Below, one piece after another: positions 31,328 through 39,062 of a stretch of 39,062 bases of DNA; the stretch's first letter is position 1; each line of letters opens with the position of its first letter. The stretch lies in contig JAFQUP010000208.1 of the NCBI GenBank assembly GCA_017408405.1, forward strand, positions 1 to 39,062, written 5' to 3'. Position numbers and translations under genes: made by a program. Source of the stretch: Thermoguttaceae bacterium (GTDB lineage: Bacteria > Planctomycetota > Planctomycetia > Pirellulales > Thermoguttaceae). Below the pieces are notes generated by a model that searched no databases, was not told the origin of the DNA, and was given only the letters and a program-made list of their open reading frames with translations.

Positions 31328-32011
31328 GTGAAAGTTTACGTTTTGAATACCGACGCGGCCGCCGAACGTCTCGAACGTTTCACGGCAGATTATCCGGCGG
31401 GTTTCCCGGCTTTTACACGCCGGAGAGCCAAAACCCCGGAAGAGGTCACTGTTCCGGAATGGTTCAAATATCCGGCGGCGTACTATGCGAATGCGGTCAA
31501 TTTTATCGAAATGTTCGACGAATGCGCCGCGGGAACGGAGCCGTTTTTGATTTTTGAAGACGATTGCATTTTCCGGCCGGATTTCGTCGAAAAGTTTGAA
31601 AACTTCATGGCAAAAGTTCCGGCAGATTGGGAGTATATCAATTTCGGTCCGGGACACCTTCAGCAAAATTTGTATCCACCGGTACAGATCAGCGAAAATG
31701 TAATTCGGCCGCGGTACACGTTCGCAACGCACGCGATTTACGTCACTCCCGCGGGCGCGAAAAAATGTTCTGATCAGCTCAAAAAGGAGCCGTGGGGCTG
31801 CGTTCACATTCCGGATCATCAGCTCGGACTCCTTTTTCTCGATCCGTCTTTCAAGGTCTACGCGCCCCTAGTTACGCTATGCGGACAAAGAGCGGGACTT
31901 TCCAGCCTCACGAAGCGGGAAGAGCCGGAAAAATGGCTTATGGGCTTCAAATATCGGGCACTTGACGGAAAAGTTAAAGTTTCCGAAGATCCCTATTTTT
32001 CGGAGGGCTAA
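31328..32011 (+). CDS. glycosyltransferase family 25-like (LPS-type) enzyme
   Basis: 227 residues from a GTG start at 31328, decided by AGGAGG 6 bases upstream. VKVYVLNTDAAAERLERF at the start, the metal/sugar-binding EDDCIF (Glu77-Asp78-Asp79) in PFLIFEDDCIFRPDF and THAIYVTPAGAKK match GT25 enzymes, which add galactose-type sugars to lipooligosaccharide. Phage-borne versions may change the host surface to block superinfection or glycosylate virion proteins. It directly follows the fibre-like gene, so either target is possible. The GT25 call is good; the acceptor is unknown. Confidence 0.75.
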   Translation: MKVYVLNTDAAAERLERFTADYPAGFPAFTRRRAKTPEEVTVPEWFKYPAAYYANAVNFIEMFDECAAGTEPFLIFEDDCIFRPDFVEKFENFMAKVPADWEYINFGPGHLQQNLYPPVQISENVIRPRYTFATHAIYVTPAGAKKCSDQLKKEPWGCVHIPDHQLGLLFLDPSFKVYAPLVTLCGQRAGLSSLTKREEPEKWLMGFKYRALDGKVKVSEDPYFSEG

Positions 32012-32014
32012 AGT

Positions 32015-32629
32015 ATGGCAAACATGACATACGGAGACCTTCAGGAACTCACGTACGCGGAACTTGCGGCTCTCGACTACTCTTTCCAGAATACCAATTC
32101 CGGCGGGGATTCAGGAGACGATTCAGGCGGGGATTCCGAAACGACGGGCGGGAACTGCGTTTGGACGTCCGACCGGATCGTGGCGATCGAAAGTCAGTTG
32201 ACGGCGATTTTGTCCAAGATGGATACCCTCGCGAAAAAGTCCGATGTTCAGCTCACGACCACGACGCAGACCGTCCAGGTCACGACGCAGGAAGTCGACC
32301 TTACCGAAGTTTTGTCTAAAATGGACACCCTCGCAAAGCCGGAAGACGTCCAGATCACGGTCAGCGCGGACGGGATCGAAGTTCCGACCGCCGCCGATGT
32401 TTCAACGGCAGTATGGCAGCACGGCACGCGAACGCTTACGGAGTCACCGTCAACGGAAGTTAATCTTTCGGAAGTCACCGACAAGCTCGAAGCCATTTTC
32501 GCGCTTATAGCGCGATGGAGCGTCAGCGGAAACGTCCTCACGGCGTACACCGCCAGCGGTTCGACGCTCGGTACATTCACACTTACGCGGGACGCCGACG
32601 GAGAGATCGTGGGCGTCATGGGGGGATAA
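32015..32629 (+). CDS. hypothetical virion-associated protein with internal repeat
   Basis: 204 residues. After a start (MANMTYGDLQELTYAELAAL) comes a glycine/serine/aspartate linker (SGGDSGDDSGGDSETTGG), then two copies of an LSKMDTLAK helix separated by threonine/valine strands, and a C-terminal beta domain (NVLTAYTASGSTLGTFTLTR). The final part resembles small trimerisation or carbohydrate-binding tips found in phage appendages. It starts three bases after the glycosyltransferase stop. A fibre or head-decoration protein is possible. Confidence 0.5.
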   Translation: MANMTYGDLQELTYAELAALDYSFQNTNSGGDSGDDSGGDSETTGGNCVWTSDRIVAIESQLTAILSKMDTLAKKSDVQLTTTTQTVQVTTQEVDLTEVLSKMDTLAKPEDVQITVSADGIEVPTAADVSTAVWQHGTRTLTESPSTEVNLSEVTDKLEAIFALIARWSVSGNVLTAYTASGSTLGTFTLTRDADGEIVGVMGG

Positions 32630-32845
32630 ATGGCAAAAACTTTTTTCGCTTCAGCCCGAAAATGGTTTTTTAATAAAATCATTTTGCGTAACGTAAAAGC
32701 CCCGTTCCATTACGATTTTATCGATGGGCCGGAATACGGCGAACTTTCCGGGACACTTGTTTTTTTCGACGTTTCCAGCGGGACGGAAGAAGAAAAGGAG
32801 ACCGGAAAGTTCAAGTTCACAGATATTTCCAGCGAAACGGCGTAA
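32630..32845 (+). CDS. small hypothetical protein
   Basis: 71 residues (MAKTFFASARKWFFNKIILR, then a beta-rich acidic end). Its ATG comes right after the previous stop, so it is probably translated by coupling. No domain recognised. Neighbouring genes are head-tail connector candidates. Confidence 0.45.
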   Translation: MAKTFFASARKWFFNKIILRNVKAPFHYDFIDGPEYGELSGTLVFFDVSSGTEEEKETGKFKFTDISSETA

Positions 32846-32848
32846 AAG

Positions 32849-33220
32849 ATGAGTGATTACAAAAATTTGAAAGCCGGAGGCAGTTTTCAGACCCGGCTAT
32901 ACATTACAAATTGCGATGACGTTCCGATCACATCGGAAGACGTTGCAGTTATTCAGTATACCATTTTTCGGCGGGACTACGAAACACGGACTCCAGTTCC
33001 CGGTTTTACAGAGATTTCGGTTTCAGTCGATTCCATTCTCGACCCGCCGATCACCGACGCGCATACTGGAAAAAGCATCAATTTCACGCACACGATCAAT
33101 CCGCGGATCGGGAATCCTCCTTTCCCCGAATATTCGCAGATTTACGTCATTCAGTACCAGTTTATCGATCAGCAAGGGGCGGTCTCGATTTTTGAGATCG
33201 AAGGCCTCACACAGAAATAG
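32849..33220 (+). CDS. hypothetical beta-rich structural protein
   Basis: 123 residues: FQTRLYITNCDDVPITSEDV, a run of short strands and a C-terminal IYVIQYQFIDQQGAVSIFEI. The pattern suggests an Ig-like or jelly-roll fold often seen in virion proteins. It lies between the appendage genes and the connectors. No family recognised. Confidence 0.45.
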   Translation: MSDYKNLKAGGSFQTRLYITNCDDVPITSEDVAVIQYTIFRRDYETRTPVPGFTEISVSVDSILDPPITDAHTGKSINFTHTINPRIGNPPFPEYSQIYVIQYQFIDQQGAVSIFEIEGLTQK

Positions 33221-33230
33221 GGGGGGGAAG

Positions 33231-33575
33231 ATGAATATTCTCGACCAAAAAATCGGGAAATTGTGGGAAAAAGTAATGGAACTTGACGGAACGAAAATTG
33301 AGTATATTCACGGCGGAAAAACTTACGCAGTTACAGTTTCGATCGAAGACGCCGCGCGTTTCGCGGAATATTATTTTGCGATACTTAAGACTGAAAAAGA
33401 GGTCGTTGCGTTCACAGTCCGCAAAGCAGACCTCCCATTCACACCCGGAAAAGGAGACCATTTCGTCTTTCAGGGTAAAAAGCACGTCGTTTTTCAGACG
33501 TCCGGAAAAGATTTTTTTGAATACGCCGACACTTCATTTCAGGCGTTAAGGATCGCGGGGTATCGAAATGAATGA
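33231..33575 (+). CDS. head-tail stopper-like connector protein (putative)
   Basis: 114 residues starting MNILDQKIGKLWEKVMELDG. GGGGGGGAAG precedes the ATG. The middle forms short strands (KIEYIHGGKTYAVTVSIEDA) and the end has FTPGKGDHFVFQGKKHVVFQ, a turn pattern found in small head-completion barrels. Size and place just before a terminator-like protein fit a stopper. It overlaps the next gene by eight bases. The call rests mainly on gene order. Confidence 0.5.
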   Translation: MNILDQKIGKLWEKVMELDGTKIEYIHGGKTYAVTVSIEDAARFAEYYFAILKTEKEVVAFTVRKADLPFTPGKGDHFVFQGKKHVVFQTSGKDFFEYADTSFQALRIAGYRNE

Positions 33576-34053
33576 AACTCAAAAAGTTTCCAGAGTTCAG
33601 CAGGCCGCCGAAGCCGTTCAGAAATGGTTTCTCGAAAATGTTTTGGAAGGTCTTCAGGAAACCAGGATTTCCTACGCGCCCAGGAACGCGCTTTCGGACT
33701 ACCCGTCAGACCGGTACGCGATTTTCATTACGCCGGAAGACGTTTCGATTTTCGATAAAGCGCACGATAAAGCGAAGTTTACGGAGATTGTCACGCTGAC
33801 CATTTCGATCGTCCGGCGGCTCGAAAATATCGAAGATCCGACGGAAGAAATGAACGCGAATATGCTTTTTCTTCAGGATATTCGGGACAAACTGCGATTC
33901 CGAAACGGAAAGTTCCCGATCCAGTTCCAGATCGTCGAAAATACCACTTCCCGGCCGCTTTATGACCGGGAAAAGCTGGAAACAGAAAATGCCTTTTACA
34001 GCTACTTTTTAATGGAGGTTTCAGTAAATGGGACCAGGGCGCGGCAGGTCTAA
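33568..34053 (+). CDS. tail terminator/completion-like protein (putative)
   Basis: 161 residues. A helical start (QQAAEAVQKWFLENVLEGL) and alternating strands (YAIFITPEDVSIFD, FTEIVTLTISIVRRL) with a final helix-strand pair (YSYFLMEVSV) resemble the alpha/beta fold of tail terminator proteins such as gpU. Size fits. In siphoviruses this protein caps the tail tube and joins it to the head. It precedes the tail-tube gene by one gene. Assigned from pattern and synteny. Confidence 0.5.
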   Translation: MNETQKVSRVQQAAEAVQKWFLENVLEGLQETRISYAPRNALSDYPSDRYAIFITPEDVSIFDKAHDKAKFTEIVTLTISIVRRLENIEDPTEEMNANMLFLQDIRDKLRFRNGKFPIQFQIVENTTSRPLYDREKLETENAFYSYFLMEVSVNGTRARQV

Positions 34054-35161
34054 AGAGTCGATCAAAGCCTTCAAAAAGGCGATCGAAAAGAAAAAGCGGG
34101 AGATGATGCAGGGCGTCCGAAAAGAGATGCGCGGCGTCATGATGTATACGTACCGCACAATCCAAAACTCTTTCGGAAAGATCCCGAAAAGAGAGCGCAA
34201 AGGTCAGGAGCTTTACCTTTTCGATCGGGACGGTCGAAAAATTTGCCCAATCGAAGACTTTTTGCGCGGCGCATACAGAGCGACCGGTTCCGGAAGTTTT
34301 CAGAAAGAAAAGGTCCAGACCCGCGTCAAAGGCTCAAATCCGCCGGGAACGTATGCGGAAAAGAATCAACAGCCAGGCGTTTACTACACCAAGGGGACCG
34401 GGAAATTTTCGCTCAAGGAAGCGGAAAATATTCGGATCAGCCGGGATCCAAAGGCAGAACAAAGGCGCATTTTGCGCGAAATTAAAAAGCGCGAAAAGCT
34501 CCTCGATAAAAAGCTCGCACAGTACGGGAGAGATACTTTTTCAGACGCAGAAAAAGCGGAAGAAAAAGGGATCCGGAAAGAGATCCGCGCCCTCAAAAAA
34601 AAGCACACCGCCGCGGGATCGCATACTCGCGCCCATAAGATCCGGATCGTCCAACACACCCGCGGAGATGTTCCGGCCCGGGACGTTCAGACGCACCGAA
34701 TGTATCCTCAACGCTCAAAACCTGGGGAACCGCCCAGGACGCGCAGCTCCAAAGATCCCAGAGGCGGAAAGCGGTTGAGTTTGCGCAGCGGAATTTATTT
34801 TGAACCGACGCAGGATAAGACGGGATTCACAATTTACGCCGTTTCGCTTTCTTCCGGAAATTTGATTTTCAGGAATTTGGAGACCGGCGGAAGCACTTCA
34901 GTCGACCAGGGAAAAGGCGAACTGCTTGGATACTCCATCAGCTCGGAACGGTCGCAGACCTCACGATCGGACGGGAAAACGCAAACCTTTTCCCATCGGC
35001 GCGTTTCTTTACGCAAGGTCCAGGACGGCGTAAAAAAGAAAAAGATCACGTTTCAGCCCCGACCATTTTTCGAACCGGCGAAAGCGTGGGCCGTCGAAAG
35101 AATCCAGGATATTTTCGGCGAAGAAGGGGCGAAATTCGCGAAAACAGCAAAGATTTTTTAG
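34028..35161 (+). CDS. large basic virion protein with HK97 gp10-like motif
   Basis: 377 residues, strongly basic. The N terminus (KAFKKAIEKKKREMMQGVRK) and the middle (RILREIKKREKLLDKKLAQY) are charged helices. The segment SKPGEPPRTRSS, followed by LSLRSGIYFEPTQDKTGF, looks like the PGxPPRxxTGxLRxSI motif of HK97 gp10-type tail-completion proteins, here with long insertions. It overlaps the preceding gene by 26 bases; GGAGG lies 9 bases before the ATG. Two to three times longer than usual gp10-like proteins. Moderate confidence in the relation. Confidence 0.5.
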   Translation: MGPGRGRSKESIKAFKKAIEKKKREMMQGVRKEMRGVMMYTYRTIQNSFGKIPKRERKGQELYLFDRDGRKICPIEDFLRGAYRATGSGSFQKEKVQTRVKGSNPPGTYAEKNQQPGVYYTKGTGKFSLKEAENIRISRDPKAEQRRILREIKKREKLLDKKLAQYGRDTFSDAEKAEEKGIRKEIRALKKKHTAAGSHTRAHKIRIVQHTRGDVPARDVQTHRMYPQRSKPGEPPRTRSSKDPRGGKRLSLRSGIYFEPTQDKTGFTIYAVSLSSGNLIFRNLETGGSTSVDQGKGELLGYSISSERSQTSRSDGKTQTFSHRRVSLRKVQDGVKKKKITFQPRPFFEPAKAWAVERIQDIFGEEGAKFAKTAKIF

Positions 35162-35189
35162 TTTCATCAATCCAGAAAAGGAGGATAAA

Positions 35190-35687
35190 ATGGCGAACAC
35201 CATGACGTTCATGGCCTTCGAAGGGCAGATTTATTTCGGAGAGGCAGGAAGCGGAAGCGTCGATAAATCGACGATGACGCTGGGCGAAAACGTCCAGGAA
35301 TTGAAGCTCCCCGCGCCGGGAAGTTTCGGAGAAGTCGAACACACTCTCAAGAAGCACAAAGGCGCGAAAGCGTACTTGAAAGGCCTGCTTGATTGGGTCC
35401 TCAACTTTTCGATTTCGAAAGAGTACGCAGAAGGCACAGACGGCGAACGAACTTACGCCGCCGACGTCCAGCTTGTGCTCGACGCGGCACGAAGCCGGCA
35501 GCCGATCCGGATCCTTCTCGAAGACTATGACGGAGGCGAAGGACCGGTCGGAGATTTTCTGATTTTCGCAAGTGAATATGAGGGAAGCGGCGAAGCGGCG
35601 CAGGTCATTTCATGCACGGCCAAGCCGTACGCCGGAGCCGGAGCCGTCAAATGGCAGAAAAACGGCGAAGAAATGGAAATTGTTTGA
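35190..35687 (+). CDS. major tail (tube) protein
   Basis: 165 residues, acidic and beta-rich: MANTMTFMAFEGQIYFGEAG, FSISKEYAEGTDGERTYAAD, IRILLEDYDGGEGPVGDFLI. Size, composition and position before the tail chaperones and tape measure match siphovirus tube proteins of the gpV type. No sheath gene is seen nearby, which supports a non-contractile tail. AAAAGGAGGATAAA precedes the ATG, a strong site as expected for an abundant protein. Confidence 0.65.
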   Translation: MANTMTFMAFEGQIYFGEAGSGSVDKSTMTLGENVQELKLPAPGSFGEVEHTLKKHKGAKAYLKGLLDWVLNFSISKEYAEGTDGERTYAADVQLVLDAARSRQPIRILLEDYDGGEGPVGDFLIFASEYEGSGEAAQVISCTAKPYAGAGAVKWQKNGEEMEIV

Positions 35688-35700
35688 CATGAAATTTTTC

Positions 35701-35724
35701 GGAGTGTCCAAATTTGGACACTCC
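35701..35724. promoter_or_regulatory. recurrent palindrome, copy 4 (24 bp, perfect)
   Basis: GGAGTGTCCAAA and TTTGGACACTCC are adjacent and perfectly complementary. It lies in the gap between tail tube and tail chaperone genes, 35 bases before the ATG at 35759. It is the longest of the four copies. Confidence 0.8.
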
Positions 35725-35758
35725 ATTCACCACACAGAAAAGAAAAGGAAGCGGGAAA

Positions 35759-36325
35759 ATGGCTTTTTTTCAAGATGCAAACGGTAGAGAATGGAACCTC
35801 CGGATCACGGTAAAAGCGGTCCAGGACGTGCGCGAACACGTCCAAAATCCGGAAACCGGTGAATATTTTGACCTATACGAAATCGTCGAAACAGGAAATT
35901 TCAAGCCGCTTAAAAAGCTGGATATTTTGGTTAAAACCGCTTTTTGGCTGCTTTACGATGAAATCATTCAAGAATTTGATTTTCAGGAATTTGAAAACGC
36001 ACGCGAAAAAACGGGATTTTACGAAAGTTTTCCGGAAAAGAAAAACCAGACGCGAACGCAAAAAATGTTTGATTGGTTTCAGACTGGTTTAACAGGAGAA
36101 GTTTTGGAAGAAATGGCGGATGCGCTTTCGGAGGCGATCGTAAATTTTACCGTCAGCCGTACGCAAAAGGAAGCACTCAAAGAGATCCTTGCGTCCGAAA
36201 AAGAGCTGGAAACGGAAGCCATGAAGCTCGGTCTCGAAAAGTTCCGGGAAAGGACGGCCAGGATCCGCGAAAAGATGCCGGAGATCCTCGAAGAAAATTT
36301 CCAGCTGGAACCATACGAAAACTGA
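35759..36325 (+). CDS. tail assembly chaperone, G-type product
   Basis: 188 residues starting MAFFQDANGREWNLRITVKA, an alpha/beta start typical of lambda gpG/TAC proteins, followed by a helical rest. GGAAGCGGGAAA precedes the ATG at 35759; an in-frame TTG at 35714 falls inside the palindrome and is rejected. Between tail tube and tape measure, this is the standard site of tail chaperones that keep the tape measure soluble. A canonical slippery heptamer lies 24 bases before its stop, so a longer product is also expected (next entry). Confidence 0.7.
   Translation: MAFFQDANGREWNLRITVKAVQDVREHVQNPETGEYFDLYEIVETGNFKPLKKLDILVKTAFWLLYDEIIQEFDFQEFENAREKTGFYESFPEKKNQTRTQKMFDWFQTGLTGEVLEEMADALSEAIVNFTVSRTQKEALKEILASEKELETEAMKLGLEKFRERTARIREKMPEILEENFQLEPYEN
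36295..36301 (+). promoter_or_regulatory. programmed -1 frameshift site A AAT TTC
   Basis: X XXY YYZ heptamer in frame with the G-type gene, 24 bases before its stop. Possible weak stimulatory stem: GATACC with GGTATC (about 36332-36370). Confidence 0.75.
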
Positions 36326-36552
36326 TTTTCCGATACCGTTCCGTTCTTCCATTTCCGATCGGCGGGTATCAGCTATGGGAACTCGCCGAACTTTACCGCG
36401 AAAATCAGCGGGCGAAATTTGAGCATACATGCTATATTTGCGAAGCCTTTACAGGCCAGCACGTTCCGAATCCATACGAAAAAGAAAAGATCGAATCATG
36501 GCGCGGTTGGGGAGCATACGGTTTTCAAACGCGCAAAAAAGAAAAGGACTAA
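36295..36552 (+). CDS. T-type extension of the tail chaperone made by -1 frameshifting
   Basis: The heptamer A AAT TTC (36295-36301) is in the right phase for a tandem -1 slip in the gene at 35759. After the slip, 83 more codons follow (PAGTIRKLIFRYRSVLPFPI, YQLWELAELYRENQRAKFEH, then YICEAFTGQHVPNPYEKE) to the stop at 36550. This frame contains no ATG, GTG or TTG with a ribosome site, so it is unlikely to be a free gene. The fusion would be about 264 residues, close to lambda gpGT (279). In lambda-like tails the G:GT ratio is essential for tail assembly. Confidence 0.75.
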   Translation, partial: KFPAGTIRKLIFRYRSVLPFPIGGYQLWELAELYRENQRAKFEHTCYICEAFTGQHVPNPYEKEKIESWRGWGAYGFQTRKKEKD

Positions 36553-36555
36553 AAG

Positions 36556-38556
36556 ATGCCGCCAGCCAGAAATGCCGCGCAATTGACGCTTTCACTAAAT
36601 GCCGTCGATAATGTCAGCGCAACGACTCAAAAGGTCGAAAAGCGTGTAGAACGCTATGAAAAGGCAATGGCCCGCGCCCGCGCCATTACGTCGGGAGCTA
36701 TTGACCATATCGGCGCAAGTTTCACCAATTTCAGCGTCGCCGCGACGAATGTTTTTATGGCACTTCAGGATCAGGTCGTCGCCCCATTAAAAGGACTGCT
36801 TCAGCAATTTTCAGGGGCAGGGTTTGGCCTCGAACGCCTTGCCAGAGAATCCAGGCTCCCAATCGAAATGCTTGGTGCTCTTGGTTTCGCCGCCGAACAG
36901 ACCGGCGCGAAAATGGAAGATGTCGCCGGAGCAATGCAGACGATGGAGGATCGTATCAAAGACGCTAGCCGCGGAAACCTGGAAGCCATGAACGATTTTT
37001 GGACAGCCGCGGGAAAAACGTATGCGGAAATGAAAGCACTTTCGCCGGAAGAAAGACTTCTTGCCGTCGCAGACGTCATAGCAAAAGTTGCCGATGAAGC
37101 GGATCAGGCAGAAATTGCACGGCGCATGTTTGGATCCGATACACTCCTCCCACTTTTACAGCAGGGACGAAATGCGATCCAAAAAATGATGGCGGAAGGA
37201 GTAGAACTTGGTGCGCCATGGAGTAAAGAAAACATCGAAAACTCGAAAAAAATGGCCCAAAGCTGGAATCGGATCAATACGATTTTTTCAGGGATCAAAA
37301 CCTCCTTTTTAAGCCAGATGACAGAGACGATCGAAGGATTTTTGATTCAAACGCAAAAAATTTTGAAAAGTATCCTTACTTTTACACGCGAAAATCCGCG
37401 GCTCGTCAAAACATTTGCACTTATTTCAGCGGGAATCGTCGGCGTTATGACGGCGGGCGCAGTACTGATTCCGGTTTTAATGGGAATTAAAATTGCGATT
37501 GGGCTTACAGCTGGAATTGCCACGGCTTTTCTCTCGCCGTGGGTTTTAATTCCGACAGCTATTGCCGCCGGCGGTGCAGCTCTTCTTCAATTTACAGGAA
37601 CACTTTATTTTTTCGGCAATTTGGCGAAAAATATATTTTCCAGCGTATTCGAAGTTTTAGAGTTTTTTTTCGCCGATGCAATCGCGCTTTTAGGCAACGG
37701 GGAATTTTTTGCCGCGTGGGAAAATTTTTGGAGTAAAATTCGATTGGTTTTCATCGAATGGAAGAATTCGATTAGCGACTACTTGCGGGAATTTTGGGAG
37801 TATGTTTTAAATGCCACGAATCAGGCGGTCAACGCGTTTTTAGGATACCTCGACGCCATATTTTTCGGCGGTCAGGAAATTTTTGGCGGATTGTGGAAGA
37901 CCGTCAAGGAGTACCTTTCGGGAATACTTGAAGCGGTAGGAGCGTCTAGCTCCTCCATAACGGAAATTTTTCTTGCGTGCTGGTACCAAATCCAAAAAAG
38001 CTTTCACGAAATGACCGCCAGGATCCGTTCAAAATGGAATTCCTTCCGAAAAGACCTTCAGGCGGGCGTCAATTGGATTTACGGCAAAATGGCAGGACTT
38101 TCGGACGAAGAGATCGGGCAGATGACGCTCATAACCGACGCGCAATTTGACGCCGATAAAAAGCGGATCGACGCCGAAAAAGAAGAAAGTATTCAGGCCG
38201 CGAAAAGTGACGTCGAAAAGCGGATCGCCGCCGGCCGTCAAAAAGCTGCGGACGCCGCAGAGCGGGAAGTTGAGACTGTTCAAAGACTTACACGCACGAT
38301 CCAGCATCACCAAGAAATTTTGCGTTCAGATGCCGCTAATTCGCTCGATCCATCGTCCCCGGATTACATTTCCGGCGCAGAAGGCGGTCCAGCAAATTGG
38401 TTAAATAAAATGGTTTCGGATAAATCGGCTGGAACCCAAAGTTCATTTCAAGCGATTTTTGGTTACGGGCAGACCACGGAAGAAAAGCAGCTGGATATAA
38501 CCCGACAGATATTCCAAATTTTACAGGCGTTTCAGGCGCAGGGGGTGATTCAATGA
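36556..38556 (+). CDS. tail tape measure protein
   Basis: 666 residues. Coiled-coil N terminus (QKVEKRVERYEKAMARARAI), a MarR-like tape-measure core (ERLARESRLPIEMLGALGFA, GAMQTMEDRIKDASRG, FGSDTLLPLLQQGRNAI), a large hydrophobic region (about 285-380) with several membrane-like helices (LISAGIVGVMTAGAVLIPVL), and a helical tail. It sets tail length and may form the channel through the inner membrane. At 666 residues it predicts a tail of roughly 100 nm by the usual 1.5 angstrom per residue rule. GGACTAAAAG precedes the ATG. Confidence 0.85.
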   Translation: MPPARNAAQLTLSLNAVDNVSATTQKVEKRVERYEKAMARARAITSGAIDHIGASFTNFSVAATNVFMALQDQVVAPLKGLLQQFSGAGFGLERLARESRLPIEMLGALGFAAEQTGAKMEDVAGAMQTMEDRIKDASRGNLEAMNDFWTAAGKTYAEMKALSPEERLLAVADVIAKVADEADQAEIARRMFGSDTLLPLLQQGRNAIQKMMAEGVELGAPWSKENIENSKKMAQSWNRINTIFSGIKTSFLSQMTETIEGFLIQTQKILKSILTFTRENPRLVKTFALISAGIVGVMTAGAVLIPVLMGIKIAIGLTAGIATAFLSPWVLIPTAIAAGGAALLQFTGTLYFFGNLAKNIFSSVFEVLEFFFADAIALLGNGEFFAAWENFWSKIRLVFIEWKNSISDYLREFWEYVLNATNQAVNAFLGYLDAIFFGGQEIFGGLWKTVKEYLSGILEAVGASSSSITEIFLACWYQIQKSFHEMTARIRSKWNSFRKDLQAGVNWIYGKMAGLSDEEIGQMTLITDAQFDADKKRIDAEKEESIQAAKSDVEKRIAAGRQKAADAAEREVETVQRLTRTIQHHQEILRSDAANSLDPSSPDYISGAEGGPANWLNKMVSDKSAGTQSSFQAIFGYGQTTEEKQLDITRQIFQILQAFQAQGVIQ

Positions 38557-39062
38557 TACACGTCGAAGAAGACCTTTACAGTCCCAAAATTACGCAGGGA
38601 GAAAGTCCGTCAGTCGAAGTAAAACTGCGTGTATTTGCCGATCCAGGCCAGCGCGTAAGCGCGTTAGAGGCCCGCGTTTACGCGATGGAATGGCTCGCGA
38701 AAAATCCCGTTCCGGTCGTTACCGGCTTTCAGCGTCTCACGGGCGTTCAAATCGATCCGATTTCAGGAAGCGACGGGAATTCATTTGAAGTCACGCTTTC
38801 GTTCACGAAATGGAAGACCAAACGGACGATTTTTTCGATGGACACCGGAGGAGAAACGGCGAAAAGATACTACGGCCAAACGACCGCGGCGGCGGGCCGA
38901 CTGGAAACCGACACACCGCCCAATTTTTACGGCGGGATCAACTTTCAGAACGGCGAATTTCAGGGAATGGATATTCCCGTTCCCGGCGCGAAATTTTCCA
39001 TTTCAACAGCGTATCCGTTCGACTTTTTAACCGACGAATACGCGCACATTTTGACGCTTTAC
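38553..39062 (+). CDS. tail/baseplate-side protein, 3' end outside window
   Basis: The frame is open to the window edge (170 codons), starting MIHVEEDLYSPKITQGESPS, and overlaps the tape measure stop as ATGA; GGGGGTGATTCA precedes the ATG. The visible part is beta-rich with a NSFEVTLSFTKWKTKRTIFS segment and TPPNFYGGINFQNGEFQGMD. By order this should be the distal-tail protein or the first tail-tip component. I do not recognise a specific family. Confidence 0.55.
   Translation, partial: MIHVEEDLYSPKITQGESPSVEVKLRVFADPGQRVSALEARVYAMEWLAKNPVPVVTGFQRLTGVQIDPISGSDGNSFEVTLSFTKWKTKRTIFSMDTGGETAKRYYGQTTAAAGRLETDTPPNFYGGINFQNGEFQGMDIPVPGAKFSISTAYPFDFLTDEYAHILTLY

Noticed and set aside
32211..32330. 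TGTCCAAGATGGATA and TGTCTAAAATGGACA as further copies of the recurrent palindrome
   Set aside because: Both are imperfect and explained by the repeated LSKMDTLAK coding; not counted as operators.
35714..35758. Longer N terminus for the tail chaperone
   Set aside because: The alternative TTG falls inside the 24-bp palindrome and lacks a ribosome site.
1..39062. CRISPR repeat array
   Set aside because: I found no regularly spaced repeats of 28-29 bases; the array must lie outside the window, probably to the left.

Overview
The window comes from a bacterial chromosome, probably a member of the PVC group (Planctomycetota/Lentisphaerota). The main clue is a membrane protein with an SHD1-type domain at 12802-13455; no rRNA or intact tRNA is present to settle the phylum. 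Three blocks lie side by side: a type I-E CRISPR-Cas operon, an integrated element of about 8.9 kb without structural genes, and the left 26 kb of a tailed (siphovirus-type) prophage.

Block 1 (1-3718, minus strand). cas8e, cse2, cas6e and the first 194 codons of cas7 are translationally coupled or closely spaced and run off the left edge. No cas3 and no CRISPR array are visible. Just upstream of cas8e lie a candidate promoter and then a rho-independent terminator (3675-3712) that sits immediately after 13 bp matching the 3' end of a tRNA gene. The chromosome here was therefore originally tRNA-Val, terminator, cas operon.

Block 2 (3719-12606). An integrative element is bounded by a 13-bp direct repeat (TGGGCGATACAGG) equal to positions 61-73 of a tRNA-Val. 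It carries a winged-helix regulator, a terminase-small-subunit-like HTH protein, one minus-strand gene of unknown role, a basic protein followed by TAAACAGGT iterons, an excisionase-like HTH protein, a PriCT/TOPRIM primase, a D5-type helicase and a tyrosine integrase. It has no capsid or tail genes, so it looks like a phage satellite or a small integrative element.

Block 3 (12594 to the right edge). The 3' half of tRNA-Val, cut exactly at the anticodon loop, marks the likely left boundary of a prophage. Early genes: SHD1 membrane protein, ribbon-helix-helix repressor behind a consensus promoter, HTH protein, ParB/Lar-like fusion, a Nmad1-like protein, then a primase and helicase paralogous to those of block 2 with an iteron/AT-rich origin between them. 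Late genes: large terminase, small proteins, gpW-like joiner, portal, a protease-scaffold-capsid fusion, cement protein, a signal-peptide protein, a papain-like peptidase, a small membrane protein, a fibre-like protein, a glycosyltransferase, head-tail connectors, tail tube, tail chaperones with a programmed -1 frameshift, tape measure and one further tail gene. A palindrome built on GTGTCCAAA/TTTGGACAC recurs four times across this prophage and nowhere else in the window.

Inference: two mobile elements appear to sit in tandem at one tRNA-Val gene next to a CRISPR operon, and they share a homologous replication module but have different iterons. This fits a satellite/helper or competing-element relationship, which the sequence alone cannot prove.
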